Origin: Rhizobium aethiopicum
Lineage (GTDB): Bacteria > Pseudomonadota > Alphaproteobacteria > Rhizobiales > Rhizobiaceae
DNA length: 64,000 nucleotides
NCBI RefSeq assembly: GCF_900094625.1
Contig: NZ_FMAJ01000010.1
Location: forward strand, 1-64,000
Direction: 5' to 3'
Shown: in pieces, positions 1 to 8,010 of the stretch
Layout of the letters: every line of letters begins with the position of its first letter
Numbering within the stretch: position 1 is the stretch's first letter
Position numbers and translations under genes: made by a program
The notes under the pieces: generated by a model
Seen by the model: the letters and a program-made list of their open reading frames with translations, nothing else
Database searches by the model: none
What the model was told of the DNA's origin: nothing

Positions 1-505
1 ACTGCCGTGCGATATTCTCGGCGGTGATGCCCATGTGGTAGCCGTGGAAGGCGTCGGTCAGGCCGTCCTTGATCATTGTGTCGACCATCTTCATGTCGCC
101 CATCTTGACGCCGCCGCGAAGATGCGCGCAATGCGGCGCCATCGACATCGATTCCTGACCGCCGGCAACGATGATCCTGGCGTCGCCGGTGGCGATCTGC
201 TGCATGCCGAGCGCGACGGCGCGCAGGCCCGAGCCGCAGAGCTGGTTGACGCCCCAGGCCGTCGCTTCCTTCGGAATGCCGGCCTTGATCGCCGCCTGGC
301 GGGCCGGGTTCTGGCCTTCGCCGGCAGCCAGCACCTGGCCGAGGATCACCTCATCCACCTCGCCGGCATCGACGCCGGCACGCCCGAGCGCCCCCTTGAT
401 GACGGCCGCGCCGAGTTCATGTGCGGGGACCGTTGCGAAAGCGCCGTTGAACGAGCCGACGGCTGTCCGACCTGCGCTGGCGATGACCACGGATGAATTG
501 CTCAT
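1..505 (-). CDS. phaA: Acetyl-CoA acetyltransferase (thiolase), N-terminal part; gene runs off the window
   Basis: Condenses two acetyl-CoA to acetoacetyl-CoA in the cytoplasm, the first step towards polyhydroxybutyrate. The minus-strand reading from the ATG at 503-505 gives a thiolase N-terminus (MSNSSVVIASAGRTAVGSF). The acyl-accepting cysteine is in NQLCGSGLRA, at about residue 90, as in biosynthetic thiolases. The frame is open to the window edge, so about 168 residues of a protein usually near 393 are visible. It is divergent from phaR, the PHB regulator, which supports a PHB role over fatty-acid breakdown. A strong purine-rich stretch (gaggagcctcccc read in reverse) precedes the start. 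The phaA name rests on family and context; atoB-like function cannot be excluded. Confidence 0.88.
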   Translation of the reverse strand, partial: MSNSSVVIASAGRTAVGSFNGAFATVPAHELGAAVIKGALGRAGVDAGEVDEVILGQVLAAGEGQNPARQAAIKAGIPKEATAWGVNQLCGSGLRAVALGMQQIATGDARIIVAGGQESMSMAPHCAHLRGGVKMGDMKMVDTMIKDGLTDAFHGYHMGITAENIARQ

Positions 506-744
506 GGGGAGGCTCCTCGTTTTACGTCCCACTTACATAAGGGGAAACTGGCAAAGCTTTGAGCACAAGTCAAACGCGAAGACCGCTCGGCGCCATTTTT
601 CCGGTGGCCGCCGTCAAAGCCGATTCGTTTGATCTGTTAAAGGTTTGCCGCAGCGCACAAAGAGATTGTCACCGGCCTTCTTTTGCGTTTACAGTCTGAA
701 GTGGAGGAACATCCAAACATCAGACGGGGGTTCAGGAGACTGAT
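506..744. promoter_or_regulatory. Divergent phaA/phaR intergenic region
   Basis: About 240 bases separate the divergent starts of phaA and phaR and must contain both promoters. I could not assign convincing -35/-10 boxes. The phaR side ends with the ribosome binding site CAGGAG about 7 bases before its ATG. In other bacteria PhaR binds near PHB genes, so an operator here is possible, but I see no obvious palindrome. Confidence 0.4.
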
Positions 745-1320
745 ATGGCGAAGAATGAGGGTCAGATTGTTATCAAGAAATACGCCAATCGCCGCCTGTA
801 TAACACAGGCACCAGCACCTATGTGACTCTGGAAGATCTGGCGGAGATGGTGAAGAGGGGCGAAGATTTTATCGTCCAGGATGCAAAAAGCGGGGATGAT
901 ATCACTCATTCCGTGCTGACCCAGATCATCTTCGAACAGGAATCGAAGACCGGTAATACGCTGCTCCCGATTTCTTTCCTGCGCCAGCTCATCACCTATT
1001 ACGGCGACCAGATGCAGATGGTCGTGCCGAGCTTTCTCGAACATTCGATGCGCGCCTTCGCCGAACAGCAGGCCCAGATGCGTGAGCAGGTGAACCGCGC
1101 CTTTGGCGAGACGCCCCTCGGCAAGAACCTGCAATTGCCGATGCAGATGGTCGAGGACCAGGTTCGCCGTAATACCGAGCTGTTTCAGCAGGCGATGCAG
1201 ATGTTCTCGCCGTTCATGACACCGCCGGCGGCCAAGGAAAGCCGCAAGGCCGAGGCCAAGGATATCGACGAGCTGAAGGAACAGCTTCGCGCCCTTCAGA
1301 ACAAGCTCGACAACCTATAA
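745..1320 (+). CDS. phaR: Polyhydroxyalkanoate synthesis repressor PhaR
   Basis: DNA- and PHB-binding regulator that represses PHB-granule genes and is released when PHB accumulates. The 191-residue product begins with the highly conserved PHB accumulation regulatory N-domain (IKKYANRRLYNTGTSTYVTL, residues about 10-29, then the EDLAEMV and FIVQDA segments). A second PHB-binding repeat follows at about residues 75-115. The tail has a charged coiled-coil-like segment (DELKEQLRALQNKL). The start is set by CAGGAG upstream of the ATG. The stop overlaps the stop of the convergent membrane-protein gene by a few bases. Its divergence from phaA fits the known aniA/phaR-phaA arrangement of rhizobia. 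Confidence 0.93.
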   Translation: MAKNEGQIVIKKYANRRLYNTGTSTYVTLEDLAEMVKRGEDFIVQDAKSGDDITHSVLTQIIFEQESKTGNTLLPISFLRQLITYYGDQMQMVVPSFLEHSMRAFAEQQAQMREQVNRAFGETPLGKNLQLPMQMVEDQVRRNTELFQQAMQMFSPFMTPPAAKESRKAEAKDIDELKEQLRALQNKLDNL

Positions 1321-1722
1321 TCCGATCGAAACATCCCGCCCGGCGCTGCGGATCGAAACGGCAAAGCCGCCGATTACGTCGATCAGAGCGATCGTCAGCA
1401 AAATGAAGAACACCTGCGTCGCAGCGCCCTGGACGAGCAGAAACTCGACCAGGAAGGCGATGAAGATCAGCATCGACAATATATGGTTGACGAGGTTGCC
1501 GGATCCGGTTCTGGTTGCCTTCAGGATTTCGAAGAACAACACCACGAGTGCGACGACGATGAAGAGATCGCCGAGCGACATGCTCCAGGTCGCTCCCGAG
1601 AGCATCGACAGCACGATGATGTTATGCTGCAACGCTGCAATGCCGCCGCCGCCCATTAGGCCGAGCATCGCGAGGTTGTAAAGAATAAACGGAATAATCA
1701 TCAGCGGCATTGCGGCTATCAT
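1315..1722 (-). CDS. Small integral membrane protein of unknown function
   Basis: A 135-residue protein, almost entirely hydrophobic, with about four membrane-spanning segments: residues roughly 5-25, 45-60, 78-100 and 102-122. A short polar C-terminus (SIRSAGRDVSIGL) follows. I do not recognise a named family. I chose the ATG at 1720-1722 because the hydrophobic protein begins there. The longer open frame upstream reads through the palindromic repeat at 1738-1839 and looks non-coding. It converges on phaR with a few bases of stop-codon overlap. Confidence 0.7.
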   Translation of the reverse strand: MIAAMPLMIIPFILYNLAMLGLMGGGGIAALQHNIIVLSMLSGATWSMSLGDLFIVVALVVLFFEILKATRTGSGNLVNHILSMLIFIAFLVEFLLVQGAATQVFFILLTIALIDVIGGFAVSIRSAGRDVSIGL

Positions 1723-1737
1723 CGGCAGTCTCCTACC

Positions 1738-1839
1738 GCATCGGCCCAAAAATCGGAATCGATTTTCGGAAAGCACGATGCGTAGATTCAAAGAGTTAGA
1801 GCGTCCTTTGTGCGTCCGAAAAGGACGCACGGCGCTCTA
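1738..1839 (+). repeat. RIME-like bipartite palindromic repeat, copy 1
   Basis: Two adjacent palindromes. The first (1738-1781) has GCATCG/CGATGC ends and an AAAATCG/CGATTTT core. The second (1797-1839) has TAGAGC/GCTCTA ends and an inner GTGCGTCC/GGACGCAC hairpin. The same architecture and linker wording (attcaaagngtta) recur at 37835-37937 and, inverted, at 20262-20352. The length of about 102 bp and the two-palindrome layout match the Rhizobium-specific intergenic mosaic element. It lies just upstream of the membrane-protein gene, downstream of rpmF. Confidence 0.75.
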
Positions 1840-1910
1840 GAGCAGGAAGAATACTGCCGCAAACTGTAGTCTCACCGCAAGTCACTGCAAATATTATTCT
1901 GCCGAAATGC

Positions 1911-1935
1911 AAAAGGCCGGCGTTAAGCCGGCCTT
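1911..1935 (-). terminator. Rho-independent terminator of rpmF
   Basis: On the minus strand, AAGGCCGGC and GCCGGCCTT form a perfect 9-bp stem around a 5-base loop, followed by further T residues. It sits about 35 bases after the rpmF stop. Confidence 0.8.
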
Positions 1936-1967
1936 GAAACTGTCGATCGGAGAAGCCGGATCGGCAA

Positions 1968-2153
1968 TTATGCGCTTTCCTTCGGCGTCAGAACCTGACG
2001 GCCGCGATACATACCGGTCTTCAGGTCGATATGGTGCGGGCGGCGCAGTTCGCCAGAATTCTTGTCTTCGACGTAGGTCGGAGCCTTCAGCGCGTCTGCC
2101 GAACGGCGCATGCCGCGCTTGGACGGGCTCGTTTTTCTCTTCGGTACAGCCAT
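1968..2153 (-). CDS. rpmF: 50S ribosomal protein L32
   Basis: Structural protein of the large ribosomal subunit. The 61-residue sequence starts [20 protein letters not shown], the invariant L32 N-terminus, and carries the alphaproteobacterial C-terminal half (CGxxH-type zinc cysteines are absent, as is usual in this group). The start is fixed by homology at the ATG 2151-2153; the longer upstream reading is not conserved-looking. It is followed by a perfect terminator hairpin, so it is probably a single-gene transcript. Confidence 0.95.
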
Positions 2154-2309
2154 TTTTCTTACTCCACTTGCGGGCAAAACATTCCCACGGCCAGACTGGC
2201 GGCCGAAACGGACATGTCGCGATTTCGGAAATTTTGCGCGCTTATACATGCAAGGGGCGGCCTTGACCAGTCCCCATGCGCATTTTTTGCGAGGCTGATG
2301 ATTCGAACC

Positions 2310-2957
2310 TCAGACCTCGTCTTCCGGCACGATCCAGGGCTCAGCGCGGGCCGCCTCTTCCCATTTCTGCCAGGCCGGATGGGCCTTCATCGTCTCCATA
2401 TAGGCCAATGTATCTTCCCGGCTGACGAGGTCATAGATCTCGAACCGATTGACGACGGGCGCAAACATCGCATCCGCCCCGGTGAAGGCACCAAAGAGAA
2501 ACGGGCCGCCGGATTTCTGCAGGAGGTCTCGCCAGATCGCCTCGATGCGGCTGATGTCGATCTCGACGCCATCCGGCAATGCGATCTTCCCCTTCGGCCT
2601 TCGGATATTCATCGGGCAGGCGCTGCGCAGGGCCCGGAAGCTCGAAAGCATTTCCATCGAGACAGAACGGGCGAGCGCCCGTTCGGCACGGTCGTGTGGC
2701 CAAAGGCCCCCGTCCGGATAAAGCTCGGCGGCATATTCAATGATCGCCAACGATTCCCAGATCTTCAAACCGCCATGCTGCAGGACCGGCACCCGGCCGC
2801 TCGGTGATATCGCCTTGATATTGGGATTGCCGCCCGCATCGTCGAAGGGGATCAGGATTTCTTCGAAATCGACGCCGGCGCCTGTCAGCGCCATCCACGG
2901 TCGGAACGACCAGGAAGAATAATTCTTGTTGGCGATGTAGAGCGTCGGTCTGTCCAT
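2310..2957 (-). CDS. Glutathione S-transferase family protein
   Basis: Soluble two-domain glutathione transferase of 215 residues. The thioredoxin-fold N-domain shows NKNYSSWSFRPW, with the likely catalytic serine/tyrosine region at residues 11-20. It also has the cis-proline GRVPVL and the glutathione gamma-glutamyl contact ESLAIIEY near residue 69. The alpha-helical C-domain follows. The substrate is not predictable. The nearest look-alikes are the maleylacetoacetate-isomerase-type or YfcF-type GSTs of proteobacteria. A purine run (gggaggggcc on the minus strand) precedes the ATG at 2955-2957. Confidence 0.88.
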   Translation of the reverse strand: MDRPTLYIANKNYSSWSFRPWMALTGAGVDFEEILIPFDDAGGNPNIKAISPSGRVPVLQHGGLKIWESLAIIEYAAELYPDGGLWPHDRAERALARSVSMEMLSSFRALRSACPMNIRRPKGKIALPDGVEIDISRIEAIWRDLLQKSGGPFLFGAFTGADAMFAPVVNRFEIYDLVSREDTLAYMETMKAHPAWQKWEEAARAEPWIVPEDEV

Positions 2958-2970
2958 AGGCCCCTCCCGT

Positions 2971-3693
2971 TCAGGCGTCGAAATCGAAAATCAGCAGTTC
3001 GTGAAAATGATTCATGTCCTCATAAGCGCAGAATGCCGGCGGCGTCAGCGATAACACTGTGATCTTGCGGCGGATGCCCTCGACCACGCCGTCGAGCATC
3101 GCCTGCCAGCGCGGCAAGGCTTCGACCTCCAGCCATTCGATCGGATAGGCGAAGGTGACGTGGAACTTGTACTCCGCGTGGTTCGGCTGGCGATAGCCCA
3201 GGAGATCGGCAAACGCGTCGCGCCAGGCGCGCATGCTCCTGCGGTCCTTCTCCGTCGCTCCTTCGACAAGCAGGCCTGACGGGCGTGCTCCGACCACCGC
3301 GACCTTGAAAGGCTCGGCCATCGAAAAACCGTCAAGCCGAGCCGCCAGCAGCGCGGTCATATCGTCAATCGGCGTTTCAAGAGGGAGATCGGCCGGCCAG
3401 CGCTCCCGCCGGCGCATGGTCTCGATGATGCCGTCGAAAAGCGTCATGTGAAGGCTGGAGATCGGCGTGAAGAGGAACTGCGGCGCCTCCGGCATTGCCA
3501 GATATTTCTCGCGCGCCTCGATCAGTATCGCCTGGGTCGGCGAACCCTTCTCGGGGTGGCAGACGATGGTGTTGCCGGCCTCCGGCAGGAAACCGCCGAT
3601 CTTGCGATATCGGCTGCCGAGATGGGCGGGCGGTTTTTGATTGTGCGTCTTCGAGTAAAGCAGAAGCTCGGAAGACAATGTCTGGGCGGTCAT
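2971..3693 (-). CDS. DUF1868-type 2H phosphoesterase-like protein
   Basis: A 240-residue protein with the two His-x-Thr motifs that define the 2H phosphoesterase fold: LHMT at about residue 82 (SSLHMTLFDG) and FHVT at about residue 178 (EYKFHVTFAYP). Members act on cyclic or 2',5'-linked phosphodiesters of RNA or nucleotides. Wording such as GGFLPEAGNTIVCH matches the DUF1868 branch, whose substrate is unknown to me. The start is uncertain: ATG at 3693 or at 3723 (10 residues longer), neither with a strong ribosome site. It lies downstream of mtgA on the same strand and may be cotranscribed. Confidence 0.75.
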   Translation of the reverse strand: MTAQTLSSELLLYSKTHNQKPPAHLGSRYRKIGGFLPEAGNTIVCHPEKGSPTQAILIEAREKYLAMPEAPQFLFTPISSLHMTLFDGIIETMRRRERWPADLPLETPIDDMTALLAARLDGFSMAEPFKVAVVGARPSGLLVEGATEKDRRSMRAWRDAFADLLGYRQPNHAEYKFHVTFAYPIEWLEVEALPRWQAMLDGVVEGIRRKITVLSLTPPAFCAYEDMNHFHELLIFDFDA

Positions 3694-3788
3694 GGGCGAC
3701 TCGGGGCTCTGGTTGGACTGCATTCGCCCATATGGCAGAACCAAGAATGTCAGATGACGCTCGCGGCATCTAACGACAAGTTCTGATC

Positions 3789-4526
3789 TCATTCATAGAT
3801 GCACTTGACGTAATCGCCCGAACCCTGCGCACGCCTTTCGATAACGCCGGCCAGCCGGCGAAGGCCTCGCCCGGGTTTGCCCGCTTTGCGGTCGATCGGG
3901 TTCGGCAGCGAAACGGCAAGCAGCGATGCCTGGCGTCGCGTCAGCTTTGCGGCCGGCACCTTGAAATGATGCTGGGCGGCGGCCTCGATACCATAAATGC
4001 CTGGACCCCACTCGGCAATATTGAGATAGATTTCCATCAGCCGCCGCTTCGACAGGACGAAATCCGTGGTGACGGCGAGCGGAAGCTCCATCGCCTTGCG
4101 CACGAAGGAGCGGCTGTTCCAGAGGAAGAGGTTTTTCGCCGTCTGCATCGGGATCGTGCTGCCGCCACGCGTCGCCTGACCTTTGAGCGTATCCTCGACC
4201 AGCATGCGCATCTCCGCCCAGTCGACGCCGCCGTGGAAACAATATTGACCGTCTTCGGACATCATCACCGATTGCACCAGGACCGGGGAGACCTCGTCCA
4301 ACGATACCCATCTGCGATCATAGCCGCGCAGCAGCACGAGATCGCGCAGCATCAGTGTCGAGACTGGGTGGATGAAGGGCAGCAGGTAGAGGAAGATCAG
4401 CAGGTAGGGAAGGATCAGCACGGCGAGCAAGCCAAAAACGATACGCTTCAGCACAGGCCGATTTTCGAACCATTGCCGACGGACCGGCATGTCGGCAATA
4501 TCCTCTCTCTCCGGCGCTATATCCAA
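3789..4526 (-). CDS. mtgA: Monofunctional biosynthetic peptidoglycan transglycosylase
   Basis: Polymerises lipid II into glycan strands at the inner membrane. The 245 residues contain one N-terminal membrane anchor at about 29-52. A GT51 domain follows with the catalytic glutamate in MSEDGQYCFHGG (about E91), the RGGSTIPMQTAKNLFLW motif (about 120-136), and the second acidic motif EIYLNIAEWGPGIYGIEAAA (about 165-184). There is no penicillin-binding transpeptidase domain, so it is the monofunctional form, of typical length. It is divergent from ispA, with only about 135 bases between the starts. Confidence 0.95.
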   Translation of the reverse strand: MDIAPEREDIADMPVRRQWFENRPVLKRIVFGLLAVLILPYLLIFLYLLPFIHPVSTLMLRDLVLLRGYDRRWVSLDEVSPVLVQSVMMSEDGQYCFHGGVDWAEMRMLVEDTLKGQATRGGSTIPMQTAKNLFLWNSRSFVRKAMELPLAVTTDFVLSKRRLMEIYLNIAEWGPGIYGIEAAAQHHFKVPAAKLTRRQASLLAVSLPNPIDRKAGKPGRGLRRLAGVIERRAQGSGDYVKCIYE

Positions 4527-4661
4527 TGTCCCAAGCCCATTTCGCTCCCTCCCGCTCTCATAACGCCTGTGAGGCGCTTATGCCAGAGCACATGGGGAAT
4601 CTTGCGGCAGTCATCGACAATTCCGTTGCAAGCTCCGGTGCTCCATGCCAAACAGCGCGCC

Positions 4662-5576
4662 ATGGACGCGAACTGGGACACTTTCGAGACGAGGTTTAGG
4701 AACAACGCCCGCGAAGTCGAGGCGCTGCTCGACGCATTGCTTTCACCAGGCCCCCTCGCGGATGAAATCGCCAGGCCCGAGACCCTGCGCAGCGCCATGC
4801 ATTATGCCGTGCTGAACGGCGGCAAGCGGCTGCGCCCCTTCCTCGTTGCCGAAAGTGCCGCCCTTCTCGGCGGCGATGCGCAGGCAGCACTCCGCGTCGG
4901 CGCCGCACTCGAATGCGTTCACTGCTATTCCCTCGTGCATGACGATCTGCCGGCCATGGACAATGACGATCTGCGCCGCGGCAAGCCGACTGTCCACATT
5001 AGGTTCGACGAAGCCACTGCGATCCTTGCCGGCGACAGCCTGCTGACTTATGCCTTCGACATCATCGCAGCGCCGGAGACCGCCCTTCCCGATACGAACA
5101 AGGCAGCACTGGTGCTGGCCCTCGCCCGCGCAGCCGGTCTCGGCGGCATGGCCGGCGGCCAGGCGCTCGATCTCGCGGCCGAAAAACAGGCTCCTGACGA
5201 GGCGGGCATCATCCGCCTGCAGGCGATGAAAACAGGGGCTCTGATCCGCTTTGCCTGCGAGGCGGGCGCCATCATCGCAGGAAGCCCGGCCGAAGATCGC
5301 CGCCGCCTGCGCGCCTTCGGCGAAAAGATCGGCCTTGCCTTCCAGCTCGCCGACGACATTCTCGACCTGACCTCGGATATGCTGACCATGGGCAAGGCGA
5401 CCGGCAAGGATGCGGCCCGCGGCAAGGGAACGCTCGTGGCGCTCCACGGCATGGAATGGGCCGAAACCGAGCTCCGCCAGAACGTCCGCGAGGCCGAAGA
5501 TCTGCTCACCCCCTACGGGGCACGCGCCTCTACCCTCACCGCTGCTGCGCATTTCATCGCCGACCGTAAGAGCTAA
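4662..5576 (+). CDS. ispA: Polyprenyl synthetase, probable farnesyl-diphosphate synthase
   Basis: Condenses isopentenyl diphosphate with allylic diphosphates to C15 in the cytoplasm. It feeds undecaprenyl, hopanoid and ubiquinone synthesis. The 304-residue protein has both aspartate-rich motifs: LVHDDLPAMD (about 91-100) and LADDILD (about 229-235). It also has GGKRLRP early (about 53-59) and GGQALDL. I chose the ATG at 4662 because alignment to the family begins there; the open frame extends much further upstream through antisense mtgA. Distinguishing ispA from longer-chain synthases rests on length and similarity only. Confidence 0.88.
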   Translation: MDANWDTFETRFRNNAREVEALLDALLSPGPLADEIARPETLRSAMHYAVLNGGKRLRPFLVAESAALLGGDAQAALRVGAALECVHCYSLVHDDLPAMDNDDLRRGKPTVHIRFDEATAILAGDSLLTYAFDIIAAPETALPDTNKAALVLALARAAGLGGMAGGQALDLAAEKQAPDEAGIIRLQAMKTGALIRFACEAGAIIAGSPAEDRRRLRAFGEKIGLAFQLADDILDLTSDMLTMGKATGKDAARGKGTLVALHGMEWAETELRQNVREAEDLLTPYGARASTLTAAAHFIADRKS

Positions 5577-5585
5577 ACTGTCGGA

Positions 5586-6647
5586 TCAAGCCGCCAGTAT
5601 CTCCTTGAGAGCGGCAACTAGGCGCGCACATTCCTCGTCGGTGCCGATGCTGATGCGCAGGAACTCCGAAATGCGCGGCTTGGCGAAATGCCGGACGAGG
5701 ACGCCACGCTCCCGCAGCCCGGCCAGAAGTGCTGCGCCCGGCCGGCTTTCATGCCTTGCGAAAATGAAATTGGCCAAAGACGGCAGCACCTCGAAATCCA
5801 GCGCCTCAAGCTCGCGAATGAGGTTTTCCCGGGTGGCGATGATCTTCCGCCGGCTTGTCTCGAACCAAGCCTCGTCCTTGATCGCCGCCGTCGCGGCGAC
5901 CTGGGCCAGGCGATCGAGCGGATAGGAATTGAAGCTGTCCTTGACGCGCACCAACGCCTCAATCAGGTCGCGGTGCCCGAGCGCGAAGCCGACGCGCAGA
6001 CCTGCGAACGAACGAGATTTCGAAAAGGTCTGGATGACGAGAAGGTTGGGATATCGAGAAATGAGCGGCACGGCGCTTTCGCCGCCGAAATCGACATAGG
6101 CCTCGTCTATCACGACGACTGCATCCGGATGAGCAGCAAGAAGCGCCTCGATCCCGGAAAGCGGCAGGCCGATACCGGTCGGCGCATTCGGATTGGGAAT
6201 GATGATCGCCCCGCACGGCCTGTCGTAATCCGACAGCCGAATCCGGAACTGATCGTCGAGCGGTACCTCGATCGCCTCGACATCATATAGCAGGCTATAG
6301 GTCGGATAGAAGCTGTAGGTCACATCGGGATAGAGAAGTGGTCGATCATGTTTCAGCAGCGCTTGGAACGTGTGGGCAAGAAGCTCGTCGGAACCGTTGC
6401 CGACGAATACCTCTTCCACCGTCACGTCGAAACGGGCTGCGATCGCCTCGCGCAATTCGATGGCGGCGGGATCGGGATAGAGCCGCAGACGATCGTCCGC
6501 CGTTTGCCTGATCGCTTCGATCGCCTTCGGTGATGGCCCGTAGGGATTCTCATTGGTATTGAGCTTGACCAGGCCGGGAATACGCGGCTGCTCGCCCGCG
6601 ACATAGGGCCGAAGCTTGCTGACGATATCAGACCAGTACCGGCTCAT
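5586..6647 (-). CDS. hisC: Histidinol-phosphate aminotransferase
   Basis: PLP-dependent class II aminotransferase acting in histidine biosynthesis (imidazole-acetol phosphate plus glutamate). The 353-residue protein shows KLNTNENPYGPSP (28-40), GNGSDE (84-89), NPNAPTG (152-158), DEAYVDF (181-187) and the PLP lysine in TFSKSRSFAGLR (about K210). I set the start at the ATG 6645-6647 because the conserved protein begins MSRYWSD. It converges on ispA with 9 bases between stops. It lies just downstream of ispG on the same strand (17 bases), suggesting one transcript. Confidence 0.92.
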   Translation of the reverse strand: MSRYWSDIVSKLRPYVAGEQPRIPGLVKLNTNENPYGPSPKAIEAIRQTADDRLRLYPDPAAIELREAIAARFDVTVEEVFVGNGSDELLAHTFQALLKHDRPLLYPDVTYSFYPTYSLLYDVEAIEVPLDDQFRIRLSDYDRPCGAIIIPNPNAPTGIGLPLSGIEALLAAHPDAVVVIDEAYVDFGGESAVPLISRYPNLLVIQTFSKSRSFAGLRVGFALGHRDLIEALVRVKDSFNSYPLDRLAQVAATAAIKDEAWFETSRRKIIATRENLIRELEALDFEVLPSLANFIFARHESRPGAALLAGLRERGVLVRHFAKPRISEFLRISIGTDEECARLVAALKEILAA

Positions 6648-6663
6648 TCGAACACGCGGGCCT

Positions 6664-7914
6664 TCATTCCGCTGCGGTCCGCTGGCCGAAACGCTTCTCG
6701 ATATAATCGATGACAAGCGCCTCGAAATCGGCGGCGATATTGGGGCCGCGCAGCGTCAGCGCTTTCTTGCCGTCGATGAAAACGGGTGCGGCCGGCGTTT
6801 CACCGGTGCCTGGGAGCGAAATGCCAATATCGGCATGTTTGCTTTCCCCCGGCCCGTTGACGATGCAGCCCATGACGGCGACGTTCAGTGCCTCAACGCC
6901 GGGATATTTCTCGCGCCAGACCGGCATGTTCTTGCGGATGTCGTTCTGAATGTTCTGGGCGAGTTCCTGGAAGACCGTCGAGGTCGTGCGCCCGCAGCCC
7001 GGACAGGCGGCAACGACAGGCACGAACTGGCGGAAGCCCATCACCTGCAGGATTTCCTGCGCCACCTGGACTTCGCGCGTGCGGTCGCCGTTCGGCTCGG
7101 GCGTCAGCGACACCCGGATCGTATCGCCGATACCGTGCTGCAACACGAAGCCCATGGCCGCCGACGAGGCGACGATGCCCTTGCTGCCCATGCCGGCTTC
7201 GGTCAGGCCGAGATGCAGCGCGTGATTGGAACGCTCTGCGAGCATCGAGTTGACGGCGATCAGATCCTGCACCTGGCTAACCTTGGCCGACAGGATGATG
7301 CGGTTGCGCGGCAGGCCGATTTCCTCGGCAAGGGCTGCCGACAGCAGCGCCGACTGGACGATCGCCTCGCGCGTCACCTGCCGGGCCGAAAGCGGCGAGC
7401 CAGCCTCGGCATTCTGGTCCATCAGCGCCGTCAAGAGATCCTGATCGAGCGAGCCCCAGTTGACGCCGATGCGCACCGGCTTGTCGTAGCGGATCGCCAT
7501 CTCGATGATCTCGGCGAACTGCTTGTCCTTCTTGTCCTTGAAGCCGACATTGCCGGGATTGATGCGGTATTTCGCCAGCGCCTCAGCGCAGGCGGGATGA
7601 TCGGCAAGCAGTTTATGGCCGATGTAGTGGAAGTCGCCGATCAGCGGCACGTCCATGCCGAGCCGCAGCAGCCGCTCGCGGATCTTCGGCACGGCAGCCG
7701 CACTCTCGTCGCGATCGACAGTGATGCGCACCAGCTCCGAGCCCGCCCGGTGGAGGGCGGCGACCTGGGCAACGGTCGAATCGATATCGGCCGTATCCGT
7801 GTTCGTCATCGATTGTACGACGATCGGCGCGCCGCCGCCGACAATGACGCCGCCGACATCGACGGCGACGGAAGCGCGGCGCGGTTTCGGATCAAAATCG
7901 GCGGCTGACAACAT
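6664..7914 (-). CDS. ispG: 4-hydroxy-3-methylbut-2-en-1-yl diphosphate synthase
   Basis: Iron-sulphur enzyme of the MEP isoprenoid pathway that converts MEcPP to HMBPP. About 416 residues. It has the TIM-barrel start QSMTNTDTADIDST, ITVDRDESA, and the [4Fe-4S] cysteines in ACPGCGRT and in MGCIVNGPGES. It is of bacterial ispG length with no plant-type insert. The preferred start is the ATG 7912-7914, with AGGGGTG about 14 bases upstream; an in-frame ATG at 7947 would add 11 residues but lacks a ribosome site. With ispA close by, two isoprenoid-pathway genes lie within 4 kb. Confidence 0.93.
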   Translation of the reverse strand: MLSAADFDPKPRRASVAVDVGGVIVGGGAPIVVQSMTNTDTADIDSTVAQVAALHRAGSELVRITVDRDESAAAVPKIRERLLRLGMDVPLIGDFHYIGHKLLADHPACAEALAKYRINPGNVGFKDKKDKQFAEIIEMAIRYDKPVRIGVNWGSLDQDLLTALMDQNAEAGSPLSARQVTREAIVQSALLSAALAEEIGLPRNRIILSAKVSQVQDLIAVNSMLAERSNHALHLGLTEAGMGSKGIVASSAAMGFVLQHGIGDTIRVSLTPEPNGDRTREVQVAQEILQVMGFRQFVPVVAACPGCGRTTSTVFQELAQNIQNDIRKNMPVWREKYPGVEALNVAVMGCIVNGPGESKHADIGISLPGTGETPAAPVFIDGKKALTLRGPNIAADFEALVIDYIEKRFGQRTAAE

Positions 7915-8010
7915 GCAGAGTTCTTGCACCCCTAAAAACAGTGCCATTCAGGTGGATCATGACCGCTTTCTTGTCAACCGCCCACTATATCACTTTTGTA
8001 CCGGTCCGGA

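Noticed and set aside
41..632. Two plus-strand frames at the left edge
   Set aside because: Antisense to phaA, which has the thiolase active-site motif on the minus strand.
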